Shown here in pieces: positions 37,561-47,049 of a DNA stretch of 64,000 bases (positions are counted from its first letter, which is position 1; each line of letters begins with the position of its first letter). Origin of the DNA: Bifidobacterium sp. WK012_4_13 (lineage in GTDB: Bacteria > Actinomycetota > Actinomycetes > Actinomycetales > Bifidobacteriaceae). Under the pieces are notes generated by a model. The model searched no databases. It worked only from the letters and a program-made list of their open reading frames with translations, and was not told where the DNA came from. A program made the position numbers and the translations under genes. Where the stretch lies: the NCBI RefSeq assembly GCF_041080835.1, contig NZ_CP129683.1:1798001-1862000 (forward strand), read 5' to 3'.

Positions 37561-38901
37561 ATGAATCAGTCAAGGTCATTGAGCTTTCGCAAGGATGGAA
37601 CATTCCGCGTCCTGCAACTTGCGGATGTGCAGGATGGGCCGAATGTGAGCAGCGATGCCATCGCTTTGATATCACAGGCTATTGAGAGGGCCGATCCCGA
37701 TCTTGTGGTGCTCACCGGAGACCAGATTCGTGGGTATGATCCCGCCTACACCCAGACCTTCATCTCTCGGCATGGCAATGCCTATGGGGATCACATCGGT
37801 CTGGGGGTTCGCGTCGAGCAGCTGCTGTCCCAGCGCAGTCGGCCATGCGCGGACCCGGTGGATCCTGCGGCCGATATTGATTCCAAACTTGAGAATACCC
37901 GTGGGAAGGTAAGGTCGACGCTTCGTCAGTTCCTTGATCCTATCGTGTCACACCACATTCCATTCGCCGTGACATATGGGAATCATGATTTCCAATGCGG
38001 CATCCCTGTTGAGGAACAGGATGACATGTATCGCGAATTTGATGGCTGCATCAATCCTTCCGTCAGCGAGCACACCGGTGCATCCGGCCCGTCCTGCGTC
38101 AGTCCCGCATGCGAGCCGGGAACCTTCTCCATCGACATATCGTCCTCAAGGAGCAGCTCCGCTGCAATGAGCATAGTGATGGTCAACTCAGGCGATTTTG
38201 AGCCTGGCGGTGGATACGGAGCACCATCGGCGAATGCCATCGAATGGCTGGGGAGATCCGTCGGGCATGAGCAGAAGGATGGTGCCGCAATCCCATCCAT
38301 AGTGTTTCAGCACATCCCTCCCGAGGAGTTCTATCAATGTCTCAAGAGGGTTTCGCCGTTCACACCACATGCCGTTGAGGGATACCGTCGATTCTCCGAC
38401 TCATGCTATGTCATCAATCGGGAGGTATGCAGACCGGGATCGGTTTTGGGGGAGGGCCCCTGCTGTTCGGAACGAAACGTCGGAGAGGTCTCCGCCTTGC
38501 GCAATGCGGGAAACTGCTTTGCCCTGTATTGTGGGCACGACCATAAGAATTCCTTTGTCGGGCACGTCGACGGCATCGATCTTGGATACGCCCCGACGTG
38601 CGGGTTCTGCTCATATGGGCCGAAGGCGCGGGAGAGGGCGTTGAGACTGTTCGTGTTCCAGGAGGATTCCCCGGAGAGCTATGAGACCAGACTGCTCACC
38701 TATGGAGATCTTGTTGGGCGGCGAGCGCACGATCCGATTCGTTTGCTGGCAGGTGAATACATGGTCTCGGATGCCTCTGGCATGCGCAATCTGCTGCGTC
38801 ATCCCGCCATCGGCGTGGGAGCGCTGGCCGTGGCATCGAAGGCGGTCATAATGCTGGCGAAGGATATGATGGGTAGACAGGTCAATGTGAAGGAGCATTA
38901 A
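37561..38901 (+). CDS. metallophosphoesterase (calcineurin-like)
   Basis: This soluble dinuclear-metal phosphoesterase of 446 residues has metal-binding motifs in order: ADVQDG (DxQ in place of the commoner DxH), VVLTGDQIRG (GD), TYGNHDF (GNHD), FQHIPPEEF (His) and YCGHDHKNSF (GHDH). The arrangement resembles the Dcr2/purple-acid-phosphatase-like group found in Gram-positive bacteria. No signal peptide is evident, so it should act inside the cell. AAAGGAG precedes ATG 37561. Being last in the importer operon, it probably dephosphorylates or cleaves the imported compound. Confidence 0.85.
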   Translation: MNQSRSLSFRKDGTFRVLQLADVQDGPNVSSDAIALISQAIERADPDLVVLTGDQIRGYDPAYTQTFISRHGNAYGDHIGLGVRVEQLLSQRSRPCADPVDPAADIDSKLENTRGKVRSTLRQFLDPIVSHHIPFAVTYGNHDFQCGIPVEEQDDMYREFDGCINPSVSEHTGASGPSCVSPACEPGTFSIDISSSRSSSAAMSIVMVNSGDFEPGGGYGAPSANAIEWLGRSVGHEQKDGAAIPSIVFQHIPPEEFYQCLKRVSPFTPHAVEGYRRFSDSCYVINREVCRPGSVLGEGPCCSERNVGEVSALRNAGNCFALYCGHDHKNSFVGHVDGIDLGYAPTCGFCSYGPKARERALRLFVFQEDSPESYETRLLTYGDLVGRRAHDPIRLLAGEYMVSDASGMRNLLRHPAIGVGALAVASKAVIMLAKDMMGRQVNVKEH

Positions 38902-38905
38902 TCCA

Positions 38906-39595
38906 TTGAATATCGTAATTCCTCAGGCATCCCAATTCGTATCTCTCGCCCTTACCATGGTTCTCTGCGGATGCATCGGTCTGGAACGCGAATATCATGG
39001 CAAGAATGCAGGAATTCGGACGAACATACTTGTCGGGCTTGGCAGCTGGCTCTTCTCGCTGAGTTCGGTTCTTGGATACGAGGCGGTTCGCGCTTCTGGG
39101 ATGAATTGGGATGGCTCGCGGATCGCCGCTCAGATTGTCTCGGGAATCGGGTTCATCGGTGCGGGCGTAATCTTCTATAACAAGAGCAGAGTCAGGGGAC
39201 TGACGACGGCCGCCGGGATCTGGGTCTCCGCAGCGATCGGCATGGGCGCCGCATTCAATCTGCAGATACTTGTTCTTTTGGTCACATTCTGCTATTTCCT
39301 CACGGTGCTGCTGGTTGCACCCTTGGCATACAGGGCGTTGAGGCGTTTTCACGTTTCCGTTCTGCAGATCGCATACGAGAACGGCAAGGGCTCCCTGCGC
39401 AACGCGCTTTTGCAACTCAGCGCTGCGGGGTTCGATGCCCAGGTGATGTCGTCACGCCAGATCGAGCGGAATTCATGGTCTGGCGCGGTCGTCGGCGTAA
39501 AGGTCAATGGCAGCATCTCTCCGGAGACCATGGATGCCATCATGCAGATTGATGGGATCAGGGGCATCTCGATCGACGACGAGGCAGAGACGTAG
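38906..39595 (+). CDS. MgtC/SapB family membrane protein
   Basis: The 229-residue protein has four or five N-terminal helices followed by a C-terminal soluble domain of about 80 residues that looks ACT-like. The MgtC signature is clear: GCIGLEREYHGKNAGIRTNILVGLGSWLFSLSS and IVSGIGFIGAGVIF, then VRGLTTAAGIWVSAAIGMGAA. Studied relatives affect Mg2+ adaptation and membrane potential, and MgtC inhibits the F-type ATPase. The start is TTG 38906 with AAGGAG 10 nt upstream, 4 bp after the phosphoesterase stop, so it may belong to that operon. Confidence 0.9.
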   Translation: MNIVIPQASQFVSLALTMVLCGCIGLEREYHGKNAGIRTNILVGLGSWLFSLSSVLGYEAVRASGMNWDGSRIAAQIVSGIGFIGAGVIFYNKSRVRGLTTAAGIWVSAAIGMGAAFNLQILVLLVTFCYFLTVLLVAPLAYRALRRFHVSVLQIAYENGKGSLRNALLQLSAAGFDAQVMSSRQIERNSWSGAVVGVKVNGSISPETMDAIMQIDGIRGISIDDEAET

Positions 39596-39801
39596 ACGTG
39601 TATTGATGAGGGGGGCCAGACAGGCGCCGCTCTCCTTGAACCTCCGCTGGCGCTCTCCTTGGCATTGTTCGATCCATGCGGAATCCACCCTTACTTACAC
39701 ACATTGGAAACCTAAGAGCAACAAATGCTTCCTATCGTCACTAACTACCAAATTATTTGGGGCATGGTTAATTTGGTTCATCAACATAGGGGGAGATACT
39801 C

Positions 39802-41433
39802 TTGTCATTCAAGAAACGCGTAATTGCGGTTGTCACATGTGTGACAGCGGTTGCTTCGCTGGCAGCCTGCGGGGGAGTCAAATCGGATTCGAGCGCTAGC
39901 GGAAGCAAGGCCATAACAATCGGAACCACCGACCAGATCGTCAGCCTTGACCCTGCGGGCTCATACGACAATGGCTCATACGCCGTACAGATTCAGGTAT
40001 TCCCATTCCTGTACGCGCAAAACTACAATTCATCATCCGTAAGCCCTGACATCGCAGCAGACGCAGGCACCTGGAGCAGCGACGGCACCGAATTCACCGT
40101 CAAGCTCAAGTCCGGCCTGAAGTTCGCCAACGGCGACACCCTGAACTCGAAGGATGTCAAGTTCTCGTTCGATCGAATCAAGAAGATAAACGACCCCAAC
40201 GGCCCTTCGTCATTGCTGGCGAACATCGAATCCATCTCCACGCCTGATGACAACACGGTGGTGTTCAAGGATTCGGTTGCCAATGACGTGACCTTGAAGC
40301 AGGTTCTTTCCAGCCCCGCAGGCCCGATTGTCGACGATCAGGTCTTTTCGGCCGACAAGCTGACAAGCGCAAATACCATCGTCAAGGACGATGCGTTCGC
40401 CGGCCCATACAAGCTGACCTCGTTCAAGCTCAACGAGGCCCTCTCCTATGCCAAGAACACCAGCTACAAGGGTCTGACTCCTGCGAAGAACTCGAATGTG
40501 GATGTGCAGTACTTCGCGAACACGTCGAATCTCAAGCTTGCAGTGCAAGAGGGGCAGGTTGACGTCGCATACCGTTCACTGACGCCGACGGACATCTCCA
40601 GCCTGTCGAAGAACAGCAAGGTCAAGGTCGTCAAGGGCCCTGGTGGCGAGGAGCGATTCCTGACATTCAACTTCAAGACCCAGCCATACGGCACGGCTCA
40701 GAAGGATGCCAGCGTCAGCAAGGCGACGGCCGTGCGCCACGCGGTTGCCGATCTGATCGACCGTGACGATCTCGCGAGCTCGGTCTACAAGAACACATAT
40801 ACGCCCATGTATTCCTACATTCCAGAAGGTCTGACCGGCCATGAGGATACCCTCAAGACCGCATATGGCAACGGCAAGGGCGCCCCTGACGCGGCGAAGG
40901 CCAAGAAGGCACTTCAAGACGCCGGAGTGGCGACGCCAGTCACCCTGAACATTCAGTACAATTCAGATCATTATGGCGCATCATCGGCGGACGAGTATGC
41001 GGCGATAAAGACCCAGCTCGAAAAGGACAACCTGTTCAAGGTGAATCTTCAGCAGACTGAATGGACCCAATACAACAAGGAACGTGTCGTGACCGATTCC
41101 TCAGATGGCTCATATCCTGTGTATCAGCTCGGCTGGTTCCCTGACTATTCCGATCCTGACAACTATCTCTCGCCATTCTTCAGGGACGGCAACTTCATCA
41201 ACAATGGATACTCGAACAGCACTGTCAACTCGCTTATCGTAAAGCAGGCGGGCGAACAGGATGTATCCGCTCGTGAGAAGCTGCTCAAGCAGATACAGAC
41301 CCTAGAAACCCAGGATCTTTCGACGATTCCGCTGCTTCAGGGTTCTCAGGTCGCGGTGACGGGCAAAAGTGTCAAGGGTGTCGTTCTCGACGCATCCTTC
41401 CGCTTCCGCTACGCTTCGATAACCAAGTCCTGA
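39802..41433 (+). CDS. peptide ABC transporter substrate-binding lipoprotein (DppA/OppA family 5)
   Basis: The 543-residue extracellular lipoprotein starts at TTG 39802 behind GGGGGAG. The signal peptide ends in SLAAC (Cys near 23). The mature part matches solute-binding family 5: LDPAGSYDNGSYAVQIQVFPFL, GTEFTVKLKSGLKFANGDTLNSKDVKFSF and a DNYLSPFFRDGNF segment near the C-terminus. It binds peptides or another family-5 ligand and delivers it to the permeases that follow. The gap to the first permease is about 100 bp. Confidence 0.92.
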   Translation: MSFKKRVIAVVTCVTAVASLAACGGVKSDSSASGSKAITIGTTDQIVSLDPAGSYDNGSYAVQIQVFPFLYAQNYNSSSVSPDIAADAGTWSSDGTEFTVKLKSGLKFANGDTLNSKDVKFSFDRIKKINDPNGPSSLLANIESISTPDDNTVVFKDSVANDVTLKQVLSSPAGPIVDDQVFSADKLTSANTIVKDDAFAGPYKLTSFKLNEALSYAKNTSYKGLTPAKNSNVDVQYFANTSNLKLAVQEGQVDVAYRSLTPTDISSLSKNSKVKVVKGPGGEERFLTFNFKTQPYGTAQKDASVSKATAVRHAVADLIDRDDLASSVYKNTYTPMYSYIPEGLTGHEDTLKTAYGNGKGAPDAAKAKKALQDAGVATPVTLNIQYNSDHYGASSADEYAAIKTQLEKDNLFKVNLQQTEWTQYNKERVVTDSSDGSYPVYQLGWFPDYSDPDNYLSPFFRDGNFINNGYSNSTVNSLIVKQAGEQDVSAREKLLKQIQTLETQDLSTIPLLQGSQVAVTGKSVKGVVLDASFRFRYASITKS

Positions 41434-41535
41434 CAACGATTCCTCGACCGCTCAAGTGGTGCATGCAGCATTGTGAAAGGCTGATTGCACCGCCTGAGCG
41501 GCCCGTCTGTTCGTATTTGCGATTAAGGAGTTCAT

Positions 41536-42648
41536 GTGTCAGAAGGCAGTATCCAAGGGATGCCGGTGGAAGGTGATTCCCAGCCGAAAGCCCCGGTGAA
41601 GGTCAAGGCTAAGAAAAATAGAATATCAGGCGGATTCTTCCGCTTCGTGGTGACCAGGTTCCTGCTCATCATTCCCACAGTTTTTATTCTTGTGACCGTT
41701 GTTTTCTTCGTCATGCGTGCCACCGGCGACCCAATATCGGCCGCCCTGGGTGGGCGACTGGCTCCTGCGGAACTGCAGCGTCGCATTCATGCAGCCGGCT
41801 ACGACCGTCCACTCATCGTGCAGTATCTTTCCTATCTTTCAGACCTTCTGCATGGCAACCTGGGAACGACGCTGACTGACAATCAGCCAGTGAGCTCGAT
41901 TCTGACCCAATATGGGGCCGCGACCCTCGAGCTTTCCATTCTTTCGCTCATCGTTGCGCTGGTCATTGGAATCCCCCTCGGCCGACTTGCAGCCAGGTAC
42001 CGTGACCGGGCCCAGGACGCGGCCGTGCGGGTCTTCGCAATCCTGTGCTATGCCACGCCCGTGTTTTTCCTCGGCCTTGTGCTCAAGCTCATCTTTTCCG
42101 TATGGCTTGGGATCCTGCCAAGTTCAGGCAGGTCGTCGCTGAGCTCGACGATACAGTTCGACAGGCTTGTCTCGCCTACGGGACTGTACATCATTGATGC
42201 TTTCCAACTGGGAAACATGCAGGTCCTTGGCGATGTGCTGCTGCATGCGATCCTGCCGGCACTCTCGTTGGGATTGCTCACCGCTGGTGTGTTCATCAGG
42301 CTCGTTCGCACCAACGTCATATCCACATACACTTCCGGCTATGTGGACGCTGCACGTTCGAGGGGCGTATCCGAGGGCCGGCTGCTATCCAAGCATGCAT
42401 GGAAGCCTGCGCTCATACCCATCATCACGGTCATGGGCATGCAGATCGCACTGATGCTTGCGGGTGCGGTGCTCACGGAGACCACCTTCGAGTGGAAGGG
42501 TCTCGGCTTCATGCTTGCCCAGTATCTCAAGGCCCGTGACTTCGTCGCAGTGCAGGGTATCGTGATTCTGATCGCGATAATCGTTTCGGTCGTGAACTTC
42601 ATCGTTGATATCGTGAGCGCCATGATTGACCCGAGAGTGAGGTACTGA
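41536..42648 (+). CDS. peptide ABC transporter permease (DppB-like)
   Basis: This 370-residue permease starts at GTG 41536 with AAGGAG 5 nt upstream. A cytosolic leader of about 40 residues precedes the first helix. Later come GDPISAALGGRLAPAELQRR, the usual DppB external loop, and the coupling loop GYVDAARSRGVSEGRLLSKHAWKPALIP. The next gene begins 2 bp after the stop. Confidence 0.93.
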   Translation: MSEGSIQGMPVEGDSQPKAPVKVKAKKNRISGGFFRFVVTRFLLIIPTVFILVTVVFFVMRATGDPISAALGGRLAPAELQRRIHAAGYDRPLIVQYLSYLSDLLHGNLGTTLTDNQPVSSILTQYGAATLELSILSLIVALVIGIPLGRLAARYRDRAQDAAVRVFAILCYATPVFFLGLVLKLIFSVWLGILPSSGRSSLSSTIQFDRLVSPTGLYIIDAFQLGNMQVLGDVLLHAILPALSLGLLTAGVFIRLVRTNVISTYTSGYVDAARSRGVSEGRLLSKHAWKPALIPIITVMGMQIALMLAGAVLTETTFEWKGLGFMLAQYLKARDFVAVQGIVILIAIIVSVVNFIVDIVSAMIDPRVRY

Positions 42649-42650
42649 AA

Positions 42651-43814
42651 ATGGCATCAGATCCTCAAATCGTCACCGTCCCAGGTGACACCAGACTTCA
42701 GAACCTCAAGAACAGGCCGAGTTCGCCGCTTGCCAAGCTGCCCATCATTCGCGAACTTCGCATCGCCGTAGGCTGGCAGCGAGGCATGCTGATAACCGGT
42801 CTTGCGATTACTGCGGTGTTCGTCCTGCTTGCCCTGTTCGCACCGGTCATCGCCCCTTATGGATTTGCGCAAAGCACTGATGCCGCGGGTCATGCCTTCC
42901 CCACGCAGGCAGCGCCGAGCTCAGCGCATATCTGGGGAACGACGGTCGGTGGCTTCGATGTGTTCAGCCGCACGGTCTGGGGTGCTCGCACGGCGATCAT
43001 CGCGATCATCGTCGCAGTCATCCTCTCGCTGTTCCTCGGCGTGCTGCTCGGCCTGGTATCCGGTTACTTCGGTGGATGGATAGATCGAGTGCTCGTGGTC
43101 ATAGCCGATGCGATCTATTCGTTCCCGTCGCTGCTGCTCGCAATCCTGATGGCAATCATGATTTCCGGCGGGCAGTCGAGTCTGGCCGGCGGCATCCTTG
43201 CCTCGGGCATTTCCATAACGGTGGTGTATATACCGCAGTACTTCAGAACGATACGAGCCGAGGTCATACGCATCAAGGAATCGGCGTACGTCGAATCGGC
43301 AAAGGTCGTCGGAGCGTCGACCTGGCGCATCATGACCAAGCACCTGCTGAAGAACTCCACAAGAACGCTGCCGGTTATTCTGACCCTGAATTCCTCCGAG
43401 GCGATTCTCACGCTTGCAGGTCTTGGATTCCTCGGTTTCGGCATCGAGCCCACCTCGGCTGCAGAATGGGGCTACGACCTGAACCGTGCAGTCGCCGATG
43501 TGACGGCTGGCATCTGGTGGACGTCGATCTTCCCTGGCGTGGCAATCGTGCTGATCGTTCTCGGAATCACCCTCGTCGGCGAGTCGTTGAATGATTTGGC
43601 AGATCCGCGCCTGCGTGCCCGCAAGTCAGCCGGAGAAGTGATCGGTTCGATTGAGGACACATCCGTTGACCCCAGTGAAAAGGCCGGTCCAGACAACGAG
43701 GCCACCGAAGAGGTGTTTGCCTTGCACAGAAGCATTCCCGTTGCAGATGAGTCGGGAGCTGATTCAGGAGCGGCGTCGGGGGCCAACGAGGTCGAAGGAG
43801 GTCAACATGAGTGA
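42651..43814 (+). CDS. peptide ABC transporter permease (DppC-like)
   Basis: The 387-residue second permease shows the DppC pattern HIWGTTVGGFDVFSRTVWGARTAI, then the coupling loop SAYVESAKVVGASTWRIMTKHLLKNS. It carries an unusually long acidic C-terminal tail of about 65 residues after the last helix. The stop overlaps the ATPase start by 8 bp. Confidence 0.93.
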   Translation: MASDPQIVTVPGDTRLQNLKNRPSSPLAKLPIIRELRIAVGWQRGMLITGLAITAVFVLLALFAPVIAPYGFAQSTDAAGHAFPTQAAPSSAHIWGTTVGGFDVFSRTVWGARTAIIAIIVAVILSLFLGVLLGLVSGYFGGWIDRVLVVIADAIYSFPSLLLAILMAIMISGGQSSLAGGILASGISITVVYIPQYFRTIRAEVIRIKESAYVESAKVVGASTWRIMTKHLLKNSTRTLPVILTLNSSEAILTLAGLGFLGFGIEPTSAAEWGYDLNRAVADVTAGIWWTSIFPGVAIVLIVLGITLVGESLNDLADPRLRARKSAGEVIGSIEDTSVDPSEKAGPDNEATEEVFALHRSIPVADESGADSGAASGANEVEGGQHE

Positions 43815-45573
43815 CGGCACAGTGGCTCAGCCGGTCCGAGGCTCGGCAGAAGTGCAGCAGGAGTCATCGGCTGCGACCGGCAACAATCTGGCGCAGATCA
43901 AGAACCTGAGCGTCTCGTTCATGACCGATGCCGGTTCGATCAAGGCGATCGACAACATCAGTTTTTCAATTCCGAAGAAAACGGTTGTCGGCGTTGTCGG
44001 CGAATCCGGTTCGGGAAAGTCCGTAACCGCCCGGTCAATCATCAAGCTGCTTCCAGAGACCGCAACCACGTCCGGTGCAATCTATCTGTCCCGCAGAGAC
44101 GGCAGCGAGGAGCTTGATGTCCTCTCGCTGAAGTCTGAAGACCTGCAGCATATGCGTGGCGAAGAAGCGGCGATGGTGTTCCAGGAGCCGAATTCCGTGC
44201 TCAATCCGGTCTATACGATTGGCTGGCAGATTGAAGAGGGTCTGCGTGCACATGGCATGAAGGGGAAGAAGGAACTTCGCGCCAAGGCGATTGATATTTT
44301 GCAGAAAGTCGGCATTCCAGACGCCAAGACCCGTGTGGATTACTATCCTCATCAGTTCTCAGGAGGCCAGAAGCAGCGCATTGTGATTGCCATGGCATTG
44401 GTGCTCAATCCAGGCCTGATTCTCGCCGACGAGCCGACCACAGCTCTTGACGTGACGGTGCAGGCTGAGATTCTCGATCTGCTCAGGCTGGCTCGCGATG
44501 AATTCGATGCCAGCGTGCTCATCATCACCCACAACATGGGCGTCATCGCAGATATCGCCGATCAGGTCGTGGTGATGTATCGCGGCCATGTGGTCGAGCA
44601 GGGCGATGTCGATCAGATTTTCTATCATCCCAAGGATGATTACACCAAGCGGCTCTTGGCTGCGGTTCCGAGAATCGGTCAGAAGCTTGTCGTGCGAAAT
44701 GATGAAGGCGTGGCCATCGAGCGCAAGGCCGACTGGCGCACGCAGCCCATCGCCGTGGAAGCGAAGGGCGTGACGATCACCTATCCAGGGCATCTGCTGC
44801 AGCCTGATTTTGTGGCCGTAAAAGACGCGGATTTTACGATTCATCGTTCAGAGGTGCTGGGGCTCGTGGGTGAGTCAGGTTCGGGAAAGTCCACGACGGG
44901 TCGCGCGATTGCGGGGCTGCAGAGGATTTCCGGCGGCTCGCTCAAGGTGCTCGGATCTGAGATGAATGGTTTCAAGGAGCGCGATTTCAAGCCAAAGCGT
45001 GCTGACATCGGATTCGTGTTCCAGGATCCTGGCAGTTCGTTCAATCCGCTGATGACCATTGCCGAGAATGTTGCCGAACCGCTGCTGGTGCATAAGAAGT
45101 ATTCTTCCGTAAGTGACGCCAACGATTACGTAGGCGATCTTCTGGAGATGGTGCAGCTTCCCCGTACCTATATGAACCGCTTTCCTCATGAGCTGTCCGG
45201 AGGACAGCGTCAGCGTGCATCGCTGGCCCGTGCATTGGCACTCAAGCCGTCGTTGATAATCGCTGACGAGCCGACTTCCGCCTTGGATGTGTCGGTGCAG
45301 GCCAAGGTGCTTCAGCTCTTCAAGCGACTGCAGATTGAGATTGGCTTTGCATGCCTGTTCATAACCCATGACCTGGCGGTAGTGGACATGCTTGCGGACC
45401 GCATCATGGTGATGCACAAGGGGAGCATCGTCGAGCATGACGAGGCCAGCCAGATCATGCTCAATCCCCAGAATTCCTACACGCAGAAGCTTCTTGCTTC
45501 GCTGCCGGTTCCGGACCCACGCGAACAGCAGCGGCATCGAGATCGACTCAGGGAGTTGCTGAGACAGCAGTGA
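43807..45573 (+). CDS. fused dual-domain peptide ABC transporter ATPase (DppD-DppF)
   Basis: This 588-residue protein carries two complete ATPase domains. The first has GESGSGKSVTARSIIKLLP, FSGGQKQRIVIAMAL and LILADEPTTALDVTVQ; the second has GESGSGKSTTGRAIAGLQ, LSGGQRQRASLARAL and LIIADEPTSALDVSVQ. Together they stand in for the separate DppD and DppF subunits; such fusions are frequent in actinobacteria. ATG 43807 follows GAAGGAGGT. An open frame extends upstream to 43651 but lies inside the permease gene. Confidence 0.94.
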   Translation: MSDGTVAQPVRGSAEVQQESSAATGNNLAQIKNLSVSFMTDAGSIKAIDNISFSIPKKTVVGVVGESGSGKSVTARSIIKLLPETATTSGAIYLSRRDGSEELDVLSLKSEDLQHMRGEEAAMVFQEPNSVLNPVYTIGWQIEEGLRAHGMKGKKELRAKAIDILQKVGIPDAKTRVDYYPHQFSGGQKQRIVIAMALVLNPGLILADEPTTALDVTVQAEILDLLRLARDEFDASVLIITHNMGVIADIADQVVVMYRGHVVEQGDVDQIFYHPKDDYTKRLLAAVPRIGQKLVVRNDEGVAIERKADWRTQPIAVEAKGVTITYPGHLLQPDFVAVKDADFTIHRSEVLGLVGESGSGKSTTGRAIAGLQRISGGSLKVLGSEMNGFKERDFKPKRADIGFVFQDPGSSFNPLMTIAENVAEPLLVHKKYSSVSDANDYVGDLLEMVQLPRTYMNRFPHELSGGQRQRASLARALALKPSLIIADEPTSALDVSVQAKVLQLFKRLQIEIGFACLFITHDLAVVDMLADRIMVMHKGSIVEHDEASQIMLNPQNSYTQKLLASLPVPDPREQQRHRDRLRELLRQQ

Positions 45574-45626
45574 GCCTGTCCGAATCGTCCCGGAACGCGG
45601 ATCGGGGTCACAGGGTGACCTATGGC

Positions 45627-46859
45627 CTAATCATGGGCTTCGAGGATGAATTCAAGTGGGTTGTCTAGAAGGCGGCGCAATCCCACCTGGGCCGCTCCGA
45701 GAAGCGCCGGCCTCATGTTGCAATCGGAGAGATAGACGTGCGCCTGTCTCTCCGGGAAGCCAAGTATCTGCGCGTTCACCTGATCTTCGATCCTCCTTGC
45801 GAGGTCGTCTCCGAATCGACCCCACAAGCCTCCCAATATCACCTTGTCTATGTCCAGGATGTTGATGGTGGTGGCAAGCCCGGATGCAAGGGCCTTCGCG
45901 GCCATCTTCATGGTCTTCAGCGTCTGTGCATCGCCCAGGTTCCAGCGCCTTTCCAATTCATCCATGACCTCGCTGGGAGAGGATGCAGGGTCCGGATCGA
46001 GTCCCGATGCCGTGATGAGGGCCTTTCGCCCGGCATATGATTCCAGGCATCCATTCCTGCCGCATTGGCATACCGGACCGTTCAGGTCAACGGAGATATG
46101 CCCAAGTTCCCCGGCGAATCCGTGGTTGCCTCGCTGAACCTGGCCGTCACGGACGACCGCGCCGCCAATGCCGATGTCCGTCGACAGGTAGATGAAGGAT
46201 TCGGAAGGATTGACGAGTCCCTGTTCCTTGCGTTGCATGGCAAAGCCTGGTATCTGCGACAGCGCTGCCATGTTAGCCTCATTGTCGATGCGTGGGTTGA
46301 GACGCCTGACAAGATTGAACCGTTTCAGTTCAAGGTTCTCCCAGCCCAGATTTCGCGCGGAAAGCAGCCTGTAGTCTTCCGTCACAAGACCTGGCAGGGC
46401 AAGCGCGGAGCCGACGATCACCTTCTTGCATCGGGCGATTGCGACTTCCCCATCCCTGACGAGGTCTTCGAGCCGACTGAAGATGTCATCCGGATCTCGA
46501 TCCTCCATGGGTTCGCTCACCCATTGCTGTGCAATGACGTCGCCCTTGATGTCCAGGGCGATGAAGCCAAATCCGTCCGTGTTGATCTGCAGACCGATTG
46601 CGCAGAAGCCCCTGCCATCAAGATGCAGGGGTGTGCTGGGACGACCGTGCATCGGTGGGACGCTCGGCGATCCCTCCTTGACTATATTCGCCGATAGAAG
46701 CAGTGCGACAAGCAGTGAAATCGTAGCCTTTGTCAGACCGGTCGCCTTTGCCAGTTCGGCGCGGCTCAATGGGGTCTGAGATCGTAGTATGGTGTCGAGC
46801 AGGACCGAAAGGTTGTGGTTGCGCAAATCATCCTGATTGATGCTCTTCAGAGAAGCCAT
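45627..46859 (-). CDS. ROK family transcriptional regulator (XylR-like)
   Basis: The 410-residue protein combines an N-terminal winged helix (LSRAELAKATGLTKATISLLVALLLSANIVKEG, about residues 28-60) with a ROK sugar-kinase-like domain. Its zinc motif CQCGRNGCLESYAG follows FAGELGHISVD, and the ATP-loop region is diverged as in regulators. ATG 46859 has AAAGGA upstream; ATG 46889 would be without one. It is divergent from xylB with a 190-bp gap, so it is the probable xylose-responsive repressor of this locus. Confidence 0.9.
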   Translation of the reverse strand: MASLKSINQDDLRNHNLSVLLDTILRSQTPLSRAELAKATGLTKATISLLVALLLSANIVKEGSPSVPPMHGRPSTPLHLDGRGFCAIGLQINTDGFGFIALDIKGDVIAQQWVSEPMEDRDPDDIFSRLEDLVRDGEVAIARCKKVIVGSALALPGLVTEDYRLLSARNLGWENLELKRFNLVRRLNPRIDNEANMAALSQIPGFAMQRKEQGLVNPSESFIYLSTDIGIGGAVVRDGQVQRGNHGFAGELGHISVDLNGPVCQCGRNGCLESYAGRKALITASGLDPDPASSPSEVMDELERRWNLGDAQTLKTMKMAAKALASGLATTINILDIDKVILGGLWGRFGDDLARRIEDQVNAQILGFPERQAHVYLSDCNMRPALLGAAQVGLRRLLDNPLEFILEAHD

Positions 46860-46974
46860 GCGAATCCTTTCGTTGTGCATGAGACCCACTGTAACAATGT
46901 TTCTCGTCGATGACGTGGAGGCAGGCCCCGAAAGGCATGGCAGGTTGGCAAACAGACAAGGGCAGTCAATTCAG

Positions 46975-46997
46975 TATAGTATAATGAATAAACTATA
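46975..46997. promoter_or_regulatory. candidate ROK-regulator operator overlapping the xylB -10 box
   Basis: An AT-rich inverted repeat TATAGT...ACTATA (46975-46980, 46992-46997) brackets a perfect TATAAT at 46980-46985 in the ROK/xylB divergent gap. No clear -35 is seen. Binding here could control xylB and the regulator together. Confidence 0.4.
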
Positions 46998-47049
46998 TAA
47001 GGGTGCTTACGCTGTCGTAAGAGGAACACATTCATGAAAGGGAGATGCC

